A DNA stretch of 64,000 nucleotides from Lingula anatina (lineage: Eukaryota > Brachiopoda > Lingulata > Lingulida > Lingulidae). This document shows positions 25,202 to 35,679 of this stretch, one piece after another. Positions within the stretch are counted from its first letter, which is position 1; each line of letters opens with the position of its first letter. The stretch covers positions 124,772 to 188,771 of the forward strand of contig NW_019775688.1 of NCBI RefSeq assembly GCF_001039355.2, in the 5' to 3' direction. The notes under the pieces are model-generated. The model did not search any database and was not told where the DNA came from. It saw only the letters and a program-made list of their open reading frames with translations. A program made the position numbers and the translations under genes.

Positions 25202-25374
25202 CATATACTGTTTATGTTGCTCCTCCATTTTGGGCAGTTCCATGATCTGGTACTGTTCTGTCCTCAGCACCTCCTCCACATCTGCCAGCCACTTGAACAG
25301 GCTCTCCTTGGCCTCTAGGAAAGCCTTGGGGGGCACACGGTGCTGGGCCTGGGTCAACTTCAACTGACGATCCT
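25202..25374 (-). CDS. DMD: Dystrophin exon 20, end of R4 and first half of R5
   Basis: This 173-nt exon (phase 1 in, 0 out; residues 878-935) contains VPPKAFLEAKESLFKWLADV and YQIMELPKMEEQ, aligning with human PPMRYQETMSAIRTWVQQSE and YEIMEQRLGELQ. Donor ATG|gtaaga, acceptor cccatttcag. Its GC content is higher than that of its neighbours. Confidence 0.94.
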
Positions 25375-26485
25375 CTGAAATGGGAAAGAAAATGGAGCAT
25401 CAAAGAATGCACCACTCAATGAGGAATTTTCTCGAAGCTGTTGTTGTTATGATTGACAATAAAATCTTTCAACAGTTGACAACCATTTCCAACCTCTGGG
25501 TTGTAACAGCATTGGTTACACTGGACAGCTGACATTGATGCTTGCTGATAACAAGTATGTAAAGTAAACTTTGTTTGGTTGACTTTGTTATTGGCAAAAA
25601 ATCAGATCTGTAAAGAGCGCTGACTGGGCAAATTGCCATGTTTTATTTTTTTTTAAGCATACTTCAAGTGTTTATGTATTTTGTAGAACATTTAAAATAT
25701 ATCATTGTATTTTGAATATAAATTCAGAATATCCACACACCAATAAATAGTGTGTATCATGCAAAAAAATAAAAAAAAACTTTCACCAAAACAATTTGGA
25801 AAATATTCAAAACTACAACATTCTGAGGGTCAAAGCCCCCCTTAAATAAATAGCATGTAATCAAAGAATAGATATGTTCCTTTTAAAATTATATCAAGTC
25901 TAACAGTGGTGACTCACTTGTTTATATATATAGTAATAATACTATATTATAAATAAATAAAAACATTATTTAGCCAGTAGAGAGGCCACCCATTATACCA
26001 AACCATACCTAAGCATATCATAGTAACACATACTTTAAAATACATTTAAATTTCACTCGGAATTATGTTAGCAAGAAGAATGTACTCAATCAAAAATAAA
26101 ACAAAAACTATGACCAATCAAATATTTAAACATCACGGGGATGACTTTTCCACATAATGCACTCAAATACATACATCACCTTGCAGCTTTCTGAACTAAA
26201 TGAACTAAAGCACAGTAAATATGATATGAAAGTAAAATGACACATCTACCAGCATGATAAGACAATCATAAAGCAAACATAAGGCAGGATAATTGTCAAC
26301 ACTACCTAACAAAAAATGGCTATATTATGTACAGTAAAATACATCAGCAACATAATACTTCAAAAAGGCGTATAAATATGGCTATACTTAACAAAAAAAC
26401 GTATAAATGAAGCATAAATAATTGACCTAATACATCCTTGATTTACCAAGTGCCTTGGCAAATCAATCACATCAATTTTACTCAC

Positions 26486-26524
26486 CGTTCTCCCCACCCT
26501 CACTGAGAGCATGACCAGGTAAAG
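26486..26524 (-). CDS. DMD: Possible 39-nt cassette exon of dystrophin (exon 19b)
   Basis: A 39-nt block (13 codons) has a good acceptor (ctttgttaacag) and donor (ACG|gtgagt). Its phase (1 in, 1 out) fits between exons 19 and 20, and it is free of stops in that frame. It would insert TLPGHALSEGGEN near the R4/R5 boundary. Exons 19 and 20 also join directly in frame and match human without it, so an alternatively spliced exon is the likely status. There is no homology support. Confidence 0.5.
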
Positions 26525-27246
26525 CTGTTAACAAAGGGACACACACTTCACAATATGGGTACAGCAATAAAACAAACAACTTTACTACTGAACCTAGCTA
26601 ACAGATCCATATACTAGTAAAAACCCAGTTTACAGTATGTGATGTGCAATTTATCTAACATGAATAACGAAGATCTAAAATGCAGCTAAATATTATGACA
26701 ATTATTTCTGTAGCCCATTAATTTCATCTGACATCAGGTTTAAGCAGTTTCTAAAGACTACAAGACCGTTATCAAATGTTCCAAGAAAAAAATATGGCAT
26801 GCTTTTGAAAGCAGGATGAAGCCTATTGAGGCGTGCAGCTTAGCTGAAGGTACATCTCAAGTACATGCATGGAGTCTCTCTTACACTCTCTAATGAATGC
26901 TTTACATCAAACTACACCGTGACAATTAATAAGTCAAGCCCTTGACACTGGCTCAGCTTTCACAAGTCTTTGTGAAAATCAGGGCTTTGCCATCACTTGA
27001 CACACAGCTTGCTTTGTGAGACGGATTCCAGCGATGGATTTTACAATGGCAGTAGTCACACTTTTACTACTTACACAAGTGAGTTTTCAGAATGAAAAAT
27101 GTTAATGCACATTGGTGTTTTATTTTTTTTTCAGTCAATGTCACAATATTGAAATCAATTTGTGAGAACTGACATGCTAAATCCCCCATATTGAATTTCT
27201 GCCCCAGCTGTCAAATTGTTTTTATAGGAAGTCTTTTGCAACTTAC

Positions 27247-27400
27247 TTATCTTGTCATAGGCATTTTCCCATCTCTTAAGGAAGGCATCCAGATCTTGCT
27301 GTATCTGACTTGTAACATCAGGTTGCTTCAACAATACTTTGGCATGCTCATTGATCCGCTCCAGTCTATCATCGTGGGACTTCATGGCTTTCAGTTTGAC
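27247..27400 (-). CDS. DMD: Dystrophin exon 19, second half of repeat R4
   Basis: This 154-nt exon (phase 0 in, 1 out; residues 827-877) contains HDDRLERINEHAKVLLKQPD and LDAFLKRWENAYDKI, aligning with human R4 helices (LKIQSIALKEKGQ, then FTNHFKQVFSDV). Donor ATAA|gtaagt, acceptor atctttgtag. Confidence 0.93.
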
Positions 27401-27619
27401 CTACAAAGATTTTAGAAAGCCTTCAAAAGTGTTTTTATTATTCCACTCAGCTGAATTCCACTCAGCTGAAACTTTACACAGCAGACAAATGATGCACATC
27501 AAATTTGCCAAGTCAATTCGTATCATTGCTAATGCTTCCTAAGTATCTGTGTTAGCTGTCTTCCCTACTTACTTAAGCAGACTTCACCCACCCACCCCTC
27601 CCCGCCATCAAACACCTAC

Positions 27620-27861
27620 CCTGCACTGCTCCAGCTGCCTGCCTATCTCTGTTGCTTCCTCAGCTATCCTCTCAGCTGCCCCTACCCACTTCTCATAGCT
27701 CAGCATGATCTCCTGGAGAGCATTGAGTTCATCGTAAAAGTTTTTCGTCTCCAGAGACAGGATAATCTTACGCTGAGTGTCTTCTAGAAGCAGAGTCATG
27801 TCACTACGTCTCTTCTCCAGCTGCTTTAGGATCGTCTCGATGCTTTCGTAAGATTCATCAG
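27620..27861 (-). CDS. DMD: Dystrophin exon 18, R4
   Basis: This 242-nt exon (phase 1 in, 0 out; residues 746-826) contains LETKNFYDELNALQEIMLSY and EKWVGAAERIAEEA, aligning with human NNIIAFYNQLQQLEQMTTTA and ENWLKIQ. Donor AGG|gtaggt, acceptor caattccag. Confidence 0.94.
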
Positions 27862-28140
27862 CTGGAATTGATAATACATTTTAATTACATGTTCTAATAT
27901 TTGGCAAGTTTTTGAATTTCACTACATCATTTTATGTATTCAAATGCAAAACTATATATATTTTTTAAAGTTTTAGTAAACATGATCATTATTTCCATTT
28001 TATTATATAGCTTTAGCACTTTTTTGTAACTTCTTCATTATATTTTAAACATTACTGCTAAGAGTACACATTAGAACATGATTAGATAAATAAGTAGCAT
28101 GTACAAATTTTTTCTTGGTTAATAAACAAAACCAACTTAC

Positions 28141-28228
28141 CTTGCTTAATCTCCTGAATTAGACTCTTCCCTAAAGCATGGACATGATTTATTTCATTTT
28201 CCCGGTCTTTAACATCATTCTCTGTATC
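28141..28228 (-). CDS. DMD: Dystrophin exon 17, R4
   Basis: This 88-nt exon (phase 0 in, 1 out; residues 717-745) reads DTENDVKDRENEINHVHALG, aligning with human DLKEKVNAIEREKAEKFRKL. Donor CAAG|gtaagt, acceptor atatatttcag. Human dystrophin exon 13 equivalents aside, this small exon is supported mainly by phase and register. Confidence 0.92.
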
Positions 28229-28880
28229 CTGAAATATATGATGGAATGTTTAGACCTTAGTTTTACAACACTGGCATACAATAAGTGCTCTTTAGCTATA
28301 GCCTATAAAAATGTTTGCATAGGGACTACATGGAAACTGGAAACTTCCTCTGGGCCCAATTAATTTGCACAGAGATACCTGTAGAAAGTGGGAGTGCATA
28401 AGTTTTTGACTGTAAATCATTTCTTTGCAAACATTACCTACAAAAATCACACATTCTTTGAAAGCCAATACTTCCAAGCTAAAAAAAGATGGCTTTAGAA
28501 ATGAAAAAATCATTGTAATTATTAGAATTATTATATCTGATATTGAGAAATCATGTGGTGAAAGTCCCCAAGGGGTTTGGATATTTATTTTTGCATCGTG
28601 ACATAAATACACCAATTTCTGGACAGAAACAACCAGGCCCCAATAAATCAATGAACTAAAAATTTACTCTTAAGTCCAAAAAGTTTAGTCTCCTCTGAAC
28701 CATGATAACCCACCTTCATGAGGATACTGTTTGGTAAACGTAAGATATGACAAATGATTAATATTGTCAGTTGCTTAATTTAAGTGAACTACCCTTGACT
28801 TATTCCAGGTCAAATACTTTAACTTCAACTAGCCTTTAAAGTTAGGATCCAGTTTCAGCTTTAAGCTATTTTGAAAAACA

Positions 28881-29068
28881 GATCCCAGTTTCACACACAA
28901 AAAAAATTCAGTCAGTTCCAGTGGCTAACAACTATGCTATCAAGGTTACATAGTCACATGCACACATCTAACCCTATCAGGAACAGTGTTACATCACTCT
29001 CGTGGACACATGCACAAATCCTTAGCTAGGGAACTGACTTAAGTACTTTTTTTTGTGAAACCGGGGCC
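28881..29068. mobile_element. MITE-like fold-back element, about 190 bp
   Basis: The ends are imperfect inverted repeats of about 50 bp. The left end (28881-28930) has cccagtttcaca, an A run, then cagtcagttcc and ggctaa. The right end (29018-29068) is its reverse complement in the same order (ttagctagggaactgact, a T run, gtgaaaccggg). Flanking segments at 28815-28880 and 29074-29130 are also related to each other in inverted order, so the full element may be larger. No coding capacity. Confidence 0.65.
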
Positions 29069-29191
29069 AGGGAAAAGTAGACTGAAACTTCATCTAACCT
29101 TTAAAGCTAGGTCCCAGTTTTAACTTTAAAATCCTTTGGTAAATAGTGCCCTCATCTCTAAAACAAGACCCTGGTTTCTAACCACACCTAC

Positions 29192-29416
29192 CTGTATGAG
29201 TACAAGTTGTTCCTCCAGAGTCAGCTGCTGGTCTGGATGTGGTGCCTCAGTGGTGAGGAGCTCCAGGTTACTCTCCGTCTTCTCAAACCAAGAATTCAGT
29301 TCTTTAACTGCCATATCAAACTCATGACGGCGGGAGCTGTCTATCCGTGGTTTCTTTGGCTGGGAGGCTCCCAGGGACATGGCTAGGTTGCTGGTTATGT
29401 TGCCAGACTCAGCTAT
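29192..29416 (-). CDS. DMD: Dystrophin exon 16, hinge 2 and start of repeat R4
   Basis: This 225-nt exon (75 codons, phase 0; residues 642-716) starts with a non-helical stretch that contains SQPKKPRIDSSRRHEFDMAV, in the place of human hinge 2 (PQKKRQITVDSEIRKRLDVD). R4 then begins (KELNSWFEKTESNLELL). The proline-rich segment is shorter than in human. Donor CAG|gtaggt, acceptor atttttacag. Confidence 0.93.
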
Positions 29417-30179
29417 CTGTAAAAATCAACCCACACCAGTGCAATCTTTAACTTCTGAAGTGGATCAGAAGTAATTAAATAACAAGTAAAGGGACAAAAC
29501 TAGCACCGCTATAAACTGGAGCATCTCTGAGGAAGAACATTTGCTTTTAATCATCAAAAGGTCAATTCTGTGTAAAAATCTACCTTTGACTCCAAGCACA
29601 CACAGGAATCTTGGCTGGCAAACCTCAAGCAATATCTGATAGTCAATCTATTCCTGTCTGTTTGTTCTATCTGATGTACCAACTGATACAAGTTGAAACA
29701 GGCTCTACATCAATGTGGTATCTTAAACTTTTGGGGTCTTCTACTCCCTGCTTTGTGGTGCATGACTGAGTGAATGTTACAAATGCTTTTGGTGTGACTG
29801 CTATTTTTTTGAAACAATGTCCTTGTTACAAAGTTGCTCATTTGTGTCTTTAGGTAATTTATATGCATTTGTACTTAAAATATTCAAAAATTTTAATAAC
29901 TATCACATCCCCATACCTAACATATCCCAACAACCAAATCATTTATCACATCAATATTTAATATATACAAACACTTAACATATCAAACCTAACACATTAC
30001 CATATCTAACACATTTCTACATTTATAAAATCTCTTCACCTAACCAGCCCTTTCACCGGAATGCATCACACTTCCCACAGTGACATAAATACCACAATTC
30101 TGAAAAAATAAAGTTCAAGTATACATCTGGTCCTGATGAGTTATTGCTATACACACTGCGACATTGCATTGTCTCGTAC

Positions 30180-30362
30180 CTCTTTGCTTTGCCACTCCAT
30201 CTGTTGCACCAAGTTCTCCCAGCGCTCCTGAAACTCCTCCAACTGATTGGTCAGTCTCTGTACAGCAGCAGGATCATTTCCCACATGTTGCACTAATACC
30301 TGGCCTGCTTCGTTCAGCTTATCAAATCTCTGAACCTGAACATCCATGTCTTGTTCAATGGC
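30180..30362 (-). CDS. DMD: Dystrophin exon 15, repeat R3 second half
   Basis: This 183-nt exon (61 codons, phase 0; residues 581-641) contains QLEEFQERWENLVQQMEWQS, aligning with human LDNFARCWDNLVQKLEKS at the end of R3. Donor GAG|gtacga, acceptor gttttgttccag. Confidence 0.94.
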
Positions 30363-31926
30363 CTGGAACAAAACGAGAAGAAGGAATCACTGACAGCTAT
30401 CTCATAAGTCTTCAGATGGTTACTTCAAAAGGGGAAATATATCAATCAAATGGCATTTTATTTCTAAAAGATGGAGATTAAGCACCGGCTAGTGGTGAGT
30501 GGAGAAGTGTAATGAGTTGTCCTGTGGTGTTGTTTATGTCCTTGATGGATGAAACAATTTTGAAAGGTCATTTTCTGATAAAAAAAAAGTTTTGAACAAT
30601 GATTTGCAAAGCTGTATTTTTTTCTTTTTGATAATAAGAAAAAATAAAACTGAGTAAGAAAGTCAACTTTTCATTTGCTGTTCATTTAATTACAAAATGG
30701 ATATTAATCACCACTTAACACATCATGTCACCAAATTACACAAACATAAACGAAGAATGATGGCCTGTCTGCCAGTACTTATTTCTATCGATTCACATTT
30801 TTGATTAATGTAATTAATTATAGGTAAGCTTTTAATTTGATAATCATGCTAACTCTTCCTCCTTAATAAAAAAAACTGCTGGTTTTGTTGTTTAGTAGCA
30901 TAGCAGTTGAATCTCCAGTCTTACTCTAAATATACATGACATGGACCAGATGTGCATGACTCATCAAACAAACCAGGTATATATGACAGTACTGATTATT
31001 CTCTCAATGTTAAACAGATATATTAAATTTGAAACCCTTCTGCTGGACCTTTAAGAAAGTGACCCTTACAATTTTTTTAACTGGGCATAAAATGTCATGG
31101 CATTTGTGAGCAATTAAATCTATTAAAATTTGCACTTTCACTTTTCATCAAGGAACTTTTTTTTGGAAATTCACCACAACAACTGTTTTAGTACTGATAT
31201 TCATATAAGTACAAGATTCCTTGGAAAACCCCAGAAAAAAGTAATTACTGGAATCCTGCAGTTTGAAATATTGCCAATATAAATGCACTCTATCACTTTA
31301 AATTACCTACATCTGTGTCAGAAATAATTACACATAGAACATATCTTACACAGGGGAAATTCAAATCCAGTTTTAGCTGCAGCATGGATTCATCATACCA
31401 CACAAATGTATATTCTATATAAATGAATGAAATGAAAGAAAGGGGGGATTTATTCAAATTTGTCAAGCTATCTATAGTTAATCTTTCAAAGAAACTTCAT
31501 TTAAGATAAGAATCAATGTGCCTCATATTTTACTGAGGTAGTCAATCAAAGATTGTGTTCATGAAGTATTTTGAAAAACTATATATTGACTCTTATAATT
31601 TTGACTGAGATAAAAAGGCATTTTGCCATCTTCTGGACATCATTAACAAAGACGATAATGAACTAGGATACTGTCTCACTAAATTCAAATAAAACTGATT
31701 TATTTTGCTTCCCAACTAAATGTTTTTTCTATTGCATCCTAAAAAGGAAGCTCAAATGCTCAAAATAGCTGTGCTGAGAATGTACATTTCAGCAAATAAG
31801 TGAAAATGCTATGATAAATTCTATATAAGTATAAGATTTAAGAATAAGTGCCATGTTTGAAATTTGTGTGTAATAGCCTTAGTTATTCAACTTGCTTATA
31901 TCATCATTACAGAGAATCAAGTTTAC
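30363..31926. other. Dystrophin intron between exons 14 and 15
   Basis: The intron is 1.6 kb and AT-rich. I see no exon, RNA gene or repeat in it. Confidence 0.6.
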
Positions 31927-32171
31927 CTTGAGTTTTTTCACTTCTCCCAGTACTTCATCTGGGGTCAGATCAGACATGTTGACCAGCCGCATTCTGCCTA
32001 AAACTTCCTCCTTTTCCAGTAGCCAAGTTCCAAACTTATTTTTCTCATTTGAGTAGACCTCCCATTTCTTGAGTACATCCTGCAGATTTGACCACTGGTC
32101 CTCTACCCACTTACAAACATTAGTCCAGCGCTGGCCCAGGGAGTCCAGCTGCTCCTCCAGGGCCTGGTAGG
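31927..32171 (-). CDS. DMD: Dystrophin exon 14, end of R2 and start of R3
   Basis: This 245-nt exon (phase 1 in, 0 out; residues 499-580) contains LEEQLDSLGQRWTNVCKWVE and FGTWLLEKEEVLGRM, aligning with human LEEQLKVLGDRWANICRWTE and FSAWLSEKEDAVNKI. It corresponds to two human exons fused. Donor AAG|gtaaac, acceptor atgtgttccag. Confidence 0.97.
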
Positions 32172-32583
32172 CTGGAACACATAAACACAAATATATATAG
32201 AATTATAAACTGCCATCACTATTTGTTTGATTGTGAGTGATGACTTTTTGGGGTGCAATGACTGTTTGTAACGAGAAGTAATGGATTTTTTAAAGCCATC
32301 CTTCTAAGGTCCTGTCCAGGGTGGGAGATGAAGAGGTAGGCAAAGAAGGAAATGGGCAGAAAACATTGCTGAGCAGCTTGCCTGAACCCAAGTCTTTGCA
32401 CCAGACTAAGAGGTAGAGACAACTGGGGCAGCATTCAATAATGCACCAACGCTAGGGCCCTGAAGCTGCTGCTGGTGGTGGTGATGGTAATTGTTTATGT
32501 TTTCTGTGTTATATGATGTATGTATGATTGTGGTGGGTGACATCAATGCATCAGGTGTGCCTGGTGACAATGTGATAACTTAC

Positions 32584-32671
32584 ATGAGTCTGATCCTTCA
32601 TCCACAACCACCACCATATTCTGAAGGCTGTTGACTTGCTCTTGCTCTGATTCAACCTCTTCTTGTAATTG
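32584..32671 (-). CDS. DMD: Dystrophin exon 13, R2
   Basis: This 88-nt exon (phase 0 in, 1 out; residues 470-498) contains EQEQVNSLQNMVVVVDEGSD, aligning with human EQVRVNSLTHMVVVVDESSG. The MVVVVDE motif is diagnostic for dystrophin/utrophin R2. Donor TCAT|gtaagt, acceptor ttttactag. Confidence 0.97.
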
Positions 32672-32903
32672 CTAGTAAAAAGTAAAAAATATATATATAT
32701 CAAAGAAGTTATCACAAATAACTGTTTAATGATAGCAATGGCATGATACAAGAAATCCAGCCAAACATCAACAAAAGAATGCGTAACCTGTTACAAAAGC
32801 TTAATAAATACATTCAGTTTAACTGATATTTTAAAATAAAAATTATACGTTTCAGTGAAGACCAATTCCTTTATATTCCATTTGAAAGAGAGCTAGTATT
32901 TAC

Positions 32904-33048
32904 CTTATGTTCATCCACCTGTCTGTGCAGCACCTCCAGGTCACTGGCCACTGGTTCATGCCTCTCCATCTTCTTCTCCATCTTCTCCAGCCAAGTGGCA
33001 AGTTGGTCCAGCTGCTTCTGCTGAAGCTCCATCAGTGTTTGTTGAAGT
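32904..33048 (-). CDS. DMD: Dystrophin exon 12, first helix of repeat R2
   Basis: This 145-nt exon (phase 2 in, 0 out; residues 421-469) contains LMELQQKQLDQLATWLEKME and LEVLHRQVDEHK, aligning with human LMDLQNQKLKELNDWLTKTE and LEDLKRQVQEHK. Donor AAG|gtaaat, acceptor gtgtgttccag. The first 24 nt and the acceptor are duplicated in the upstream intron (33151-33277). Confidence 0.96.
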
Positions 33049-33277
33049 CTGGAACACACACACACACAAAATATATAGAATTGAAAGACAAGACAGAGAT
33101 CTAGGCACTGTAACAGCCAAAAAATAAATCTGCTGAAATGGATGTAAATTAGCTCCATCAGTGTTTGTTGAAATTTGGAACACACACACACACAAAAATA
33201 TATATAGAACTGACAGACAAGACAGAGATCTAGGCACTAACAGCCAACGAGTAAATCTCATGAAATGGATGTAAATT
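33025..33277. repeat. 126-bp tandem duplication across the exon 12 acceptor
   Basis: Unit A (33025-33150) runs from inside exon 12 over its acceptor, the CA run and 90 bp of intron. Unit B (33151-33277) repeats it with about 10% change. In unit B the acceptor dinucleotide is changed (minus-strand ttccAG became ttccAA), so only the exon-proximal copy can be used. Confidence 0.93.
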
Positions 33278-33840
33278 AGAAAAAGGGGAAGTGATGAAGC
33301 ACAAAACCTTTGGAAGCACCTGTCATTCCCTTATTATTTTATGTTAATGAGGATGTCAAATGTGCAAGAAACACATCAGTTGGGAGCAGACAGGGCACAA
33401 ACAGAACAGAAAAGGGAGAAAAGCTGCAAATTTCTTTCTTCCACTCAAAATTGCCACAAAACAGCTTCTAGCTTCATCAAAAAGTGGTGTGTCTGATCTT
33501 GCAAAGATTGAAAGGTGAGAGAGAGTTCAAAGCACTCTTCATGCCTTTTTTTTTTACTTCCTGAACTTGGAAGTCAAAGCAGATAATGTCCAGAATTTTG
33601 CTTTAAAAAGCAGGTGTCATTAGCAATCTACTGCAAAGACCATAAAACCAAGCTAAACATAGGTCAGAAATGGAAATGAACACAGTTTAGTAGGCACTAA
33701 ACATTTTACACATAATCAAATCAAACTAACCAACCAAGCAATCTACCAACAATCAGTAAAAGTAAAATCATGGTCCTATTATTTCAGCATTAAATTTTCT
33801 CATCACTGATTACATCAGGCCTTTATATCCTGTTTCTTAC

Positions 33841-34022
33841 TTTGTTTGTCTGTCCATGGCACTAACACGAAGTTTCTCCCAGCGTTCATTAAGGAGGCTC
33901 ATCTGCATGCGTATCTGGTTCTCTTCCTCCTCTGTTATCTTGCCGTCACTAATGAGGTGGTTCCCCTCCTGCAGGACATTACCCACATTACCCTGGTGCT
34001 TGGTCAGCTCCATCATGAAGTC
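33841..34022 (-). CDS. DMD: Dystrophin exon 11, second half of repeat R1
   Basis: This 182-nt exon (phase 0 in, 2 out; residues 361-421) has exactly the length of human exon 11. It contains DFMMELTKHQGNVGNVLQEG and LLNERWEKLRVSAMDRQ, aligning with human YMMDLTAHQGRVGNILQLG and LLNSRWECLRVASMEKQ. Donor CAAA|gtaaga, acceptor atttctcccag. Confidence 0.97.
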
Positions 34023-34156
34023 CTGGGAGAAATAAAGCAGGTTTCTTTCTTTCTTTACATGATTATATTACTTAAAAACTTAAGCAACGCCATCTGTACT
34101 GATTACAGAGAGATAATAGGTCATTTACCCTAAGCTAGTGTCCAAATATCACTTAC

Positions 34157-34177
34157 ATTCTTGGGTAAGATCAGCCC
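34157..34177 (-). CDS. DMD: Possible 21-nt microexon between dystrophin exons 10 and 11
   Basis: A 21-nt block (GLILPKN, phase 0 in and out) is bounded by acceptor cagcattag and a consensus donor AAT|gtaagt. It would add seven residues in R1. Exons 10 and 11 already join without a gap relative to human, so this can only be a cassette. The nearer AG (ctctccag, six bases upstream) would introduce a stop codon. Low support. Confidence 0.2.
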
Positions 34178-35057
34178 CTAATGCTGGAGAGACAAAATGC
34201 CTTATTTCAATGATTTCAAATATTCTTAAGTAAATGAATGTCATATTTTCTAATGAATCCCATGATCTCTTATGATAATTGCTATGGTTTATTCTAGAGA
34301 AAGGATAAAAAAACAAATATTTCAAAATAAACAGATAAAACCAGTTTTGACACAAATTTACTCTACAGTTTTAAAAAATCATTAGTTTAATACCAATAGA
34401 TGCAAAGGCTTGGATTATTGCCAATTCTTGTTTAGTCTTATGTATTCCCTGGTAAAGGAAAGTAATGTTTTAGCCTCTAAAAAAAACAGTGGCAAGTCTT
34501 GCACAGGCACACTTAGTAAACCAAGAAACAGCTTTAAAAACAGGAGCAGAAGTCATTTAGTCTGTGCAGCTTGCAGTTTGTGGTTTAACATTTAACATAC
34601 TGCCTTAGCTAATGGGGTCAATGGGAATTCCATGATAACAATAGTGGAGAGCCAAGAAAAAATTAATCCCTTAACAATTCTTTGAAAAATGGTAGTCTGT
34701 TTACCAGACATCTTTCTTTTCTGTGCTCTTTAAATGTCATCCAGATACTGACATTTCAAGGCAGTTAAAAACCCTTTTGTTTCTGGTCAAAACATCCGAC
34801 TGCCCTCTGTGGATTTCATTACGTACTAAGAGACCTACACCTGAATGTTATAAATGATTATAACACGAGTGACCATAAAACACACTAACAAAACACAGTC
34901 CCTGACCAACACTGCGCTTTACAAACAGTCAACAGAAAAATGCACAATGAGAATCAGCTGAGGTGACAAACCCCCTTCACATAAATCATAAAAAGCTCTT
35001 TGTACAATTATCCCTCCAGTTCTTTTGGTAAATGCCTCTAAGCCAAACAAGCCATAC
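34178..35057. other. Rest of dystrophin intron between exons 10 and 11
   Basis: About 0.9 kb of AT-rich sequence. Apart from the possible microexon just downstream I see nothing in it. Confidence 0.55.
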
Positions 35058-35249
35058 CTCATGTACATGGAACTGGTCCTTGACCTGAAGAACATCATTG
35101 CCAATGTCTCCCATGCCTTCATATGTTGTCTCGGCCTTCAGCAGCCATTCTATTACATTCTCCAGTGATTCTTGGTATGAATTAAGATCTATAGAGCTCA
35201 CACTGACTGTGCCACTCATTGCACTGGACTCAGAACTCAGAGACATAGT
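35058..35249 (-). CDS. DMD: Dystrophin exon 10, end of hinge 1 and start of repeat R1
   Basis: This 192-nt exon (64 codons, phase 0; residues 297-360) begins with a Ser-rich tail of hinge 1 (TMSLSSESSAMSGTVSVSS). R1 then starts: YQESLENVIEWLLKAETTYE and VKDQFHVHE, aligning with human YQTALEEVLSWLLSAEDTLQ and VKDQFHTHE. Donor GAG|gtatgg, acceptor atattccag. Confidence 0.97.
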
Positions 35250-35507
35250 CTGGAATATGAAAACAAGGCATAGGCAATTAATTATGCAATGGTGAACAAA
35301 GATCCAGCTAAGTTATATGTACCTTGCATTTTATACCATGTACAGGTGCTGATTTAGATAAAGTACCATATCAGGATGTAGATTTGCTGGACCTTTTCTT
35401 AATAGTTTTAAGGAAGGGTGAAGCTACTTGCTGCATGGGCATTTTTTGGTTAGGCAGTGTGTTATGTGTGATAATGCATTGGCTGTGACAGTTTCTCAGA
35501 CATGATA

Positions 35508-35660
35508 ATGGCCCCATTCAGAATAGGGGACTAACTAGTCCAAGGGCCAAATATGGCCCTGCTAATAGACACTGAATAGCTATCCCATGGGGAGTATTCA
35601 AGTGGGTCGGCCATGTTTGGCCATCGGACTAGTTAGTCCACTGTTCTGAACGAGGCCAAT
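35508..35660. mobile_element. MITE-like fold-back element next to exon 9
   Basis: This element of about 153 bp has imperfect inverted repeats over most of its length. The left end (35508-35542: tggccccattcagaa, then ggactaactagtcc) pairs with the right end 35626-35660. Inner blocks ggccaaatatggcc and ggccatgtttggcc also pair. It is related to 4353-4618. Its right end lies 19 bp from the splice donor of exon 9. Confidence 0.8.
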
Positions 35661-35679
35661 GTGACAATGACACTCTTAC

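Noticed and set aside
28292-28651. Minus-strand frame of 119 codons
   Set aside because: It has no recognisable domain, is absent from the dystrophin register and ends in intronic AT-rich sequence.
32871-33191. Minus-strand frame of 106 codons that seems to contain the start of exon 12 twice
   Set aside because: It reads through the tandem duplication. Splicing at 33048 gives the real exon, and the upstream copy has lost its acceptor.
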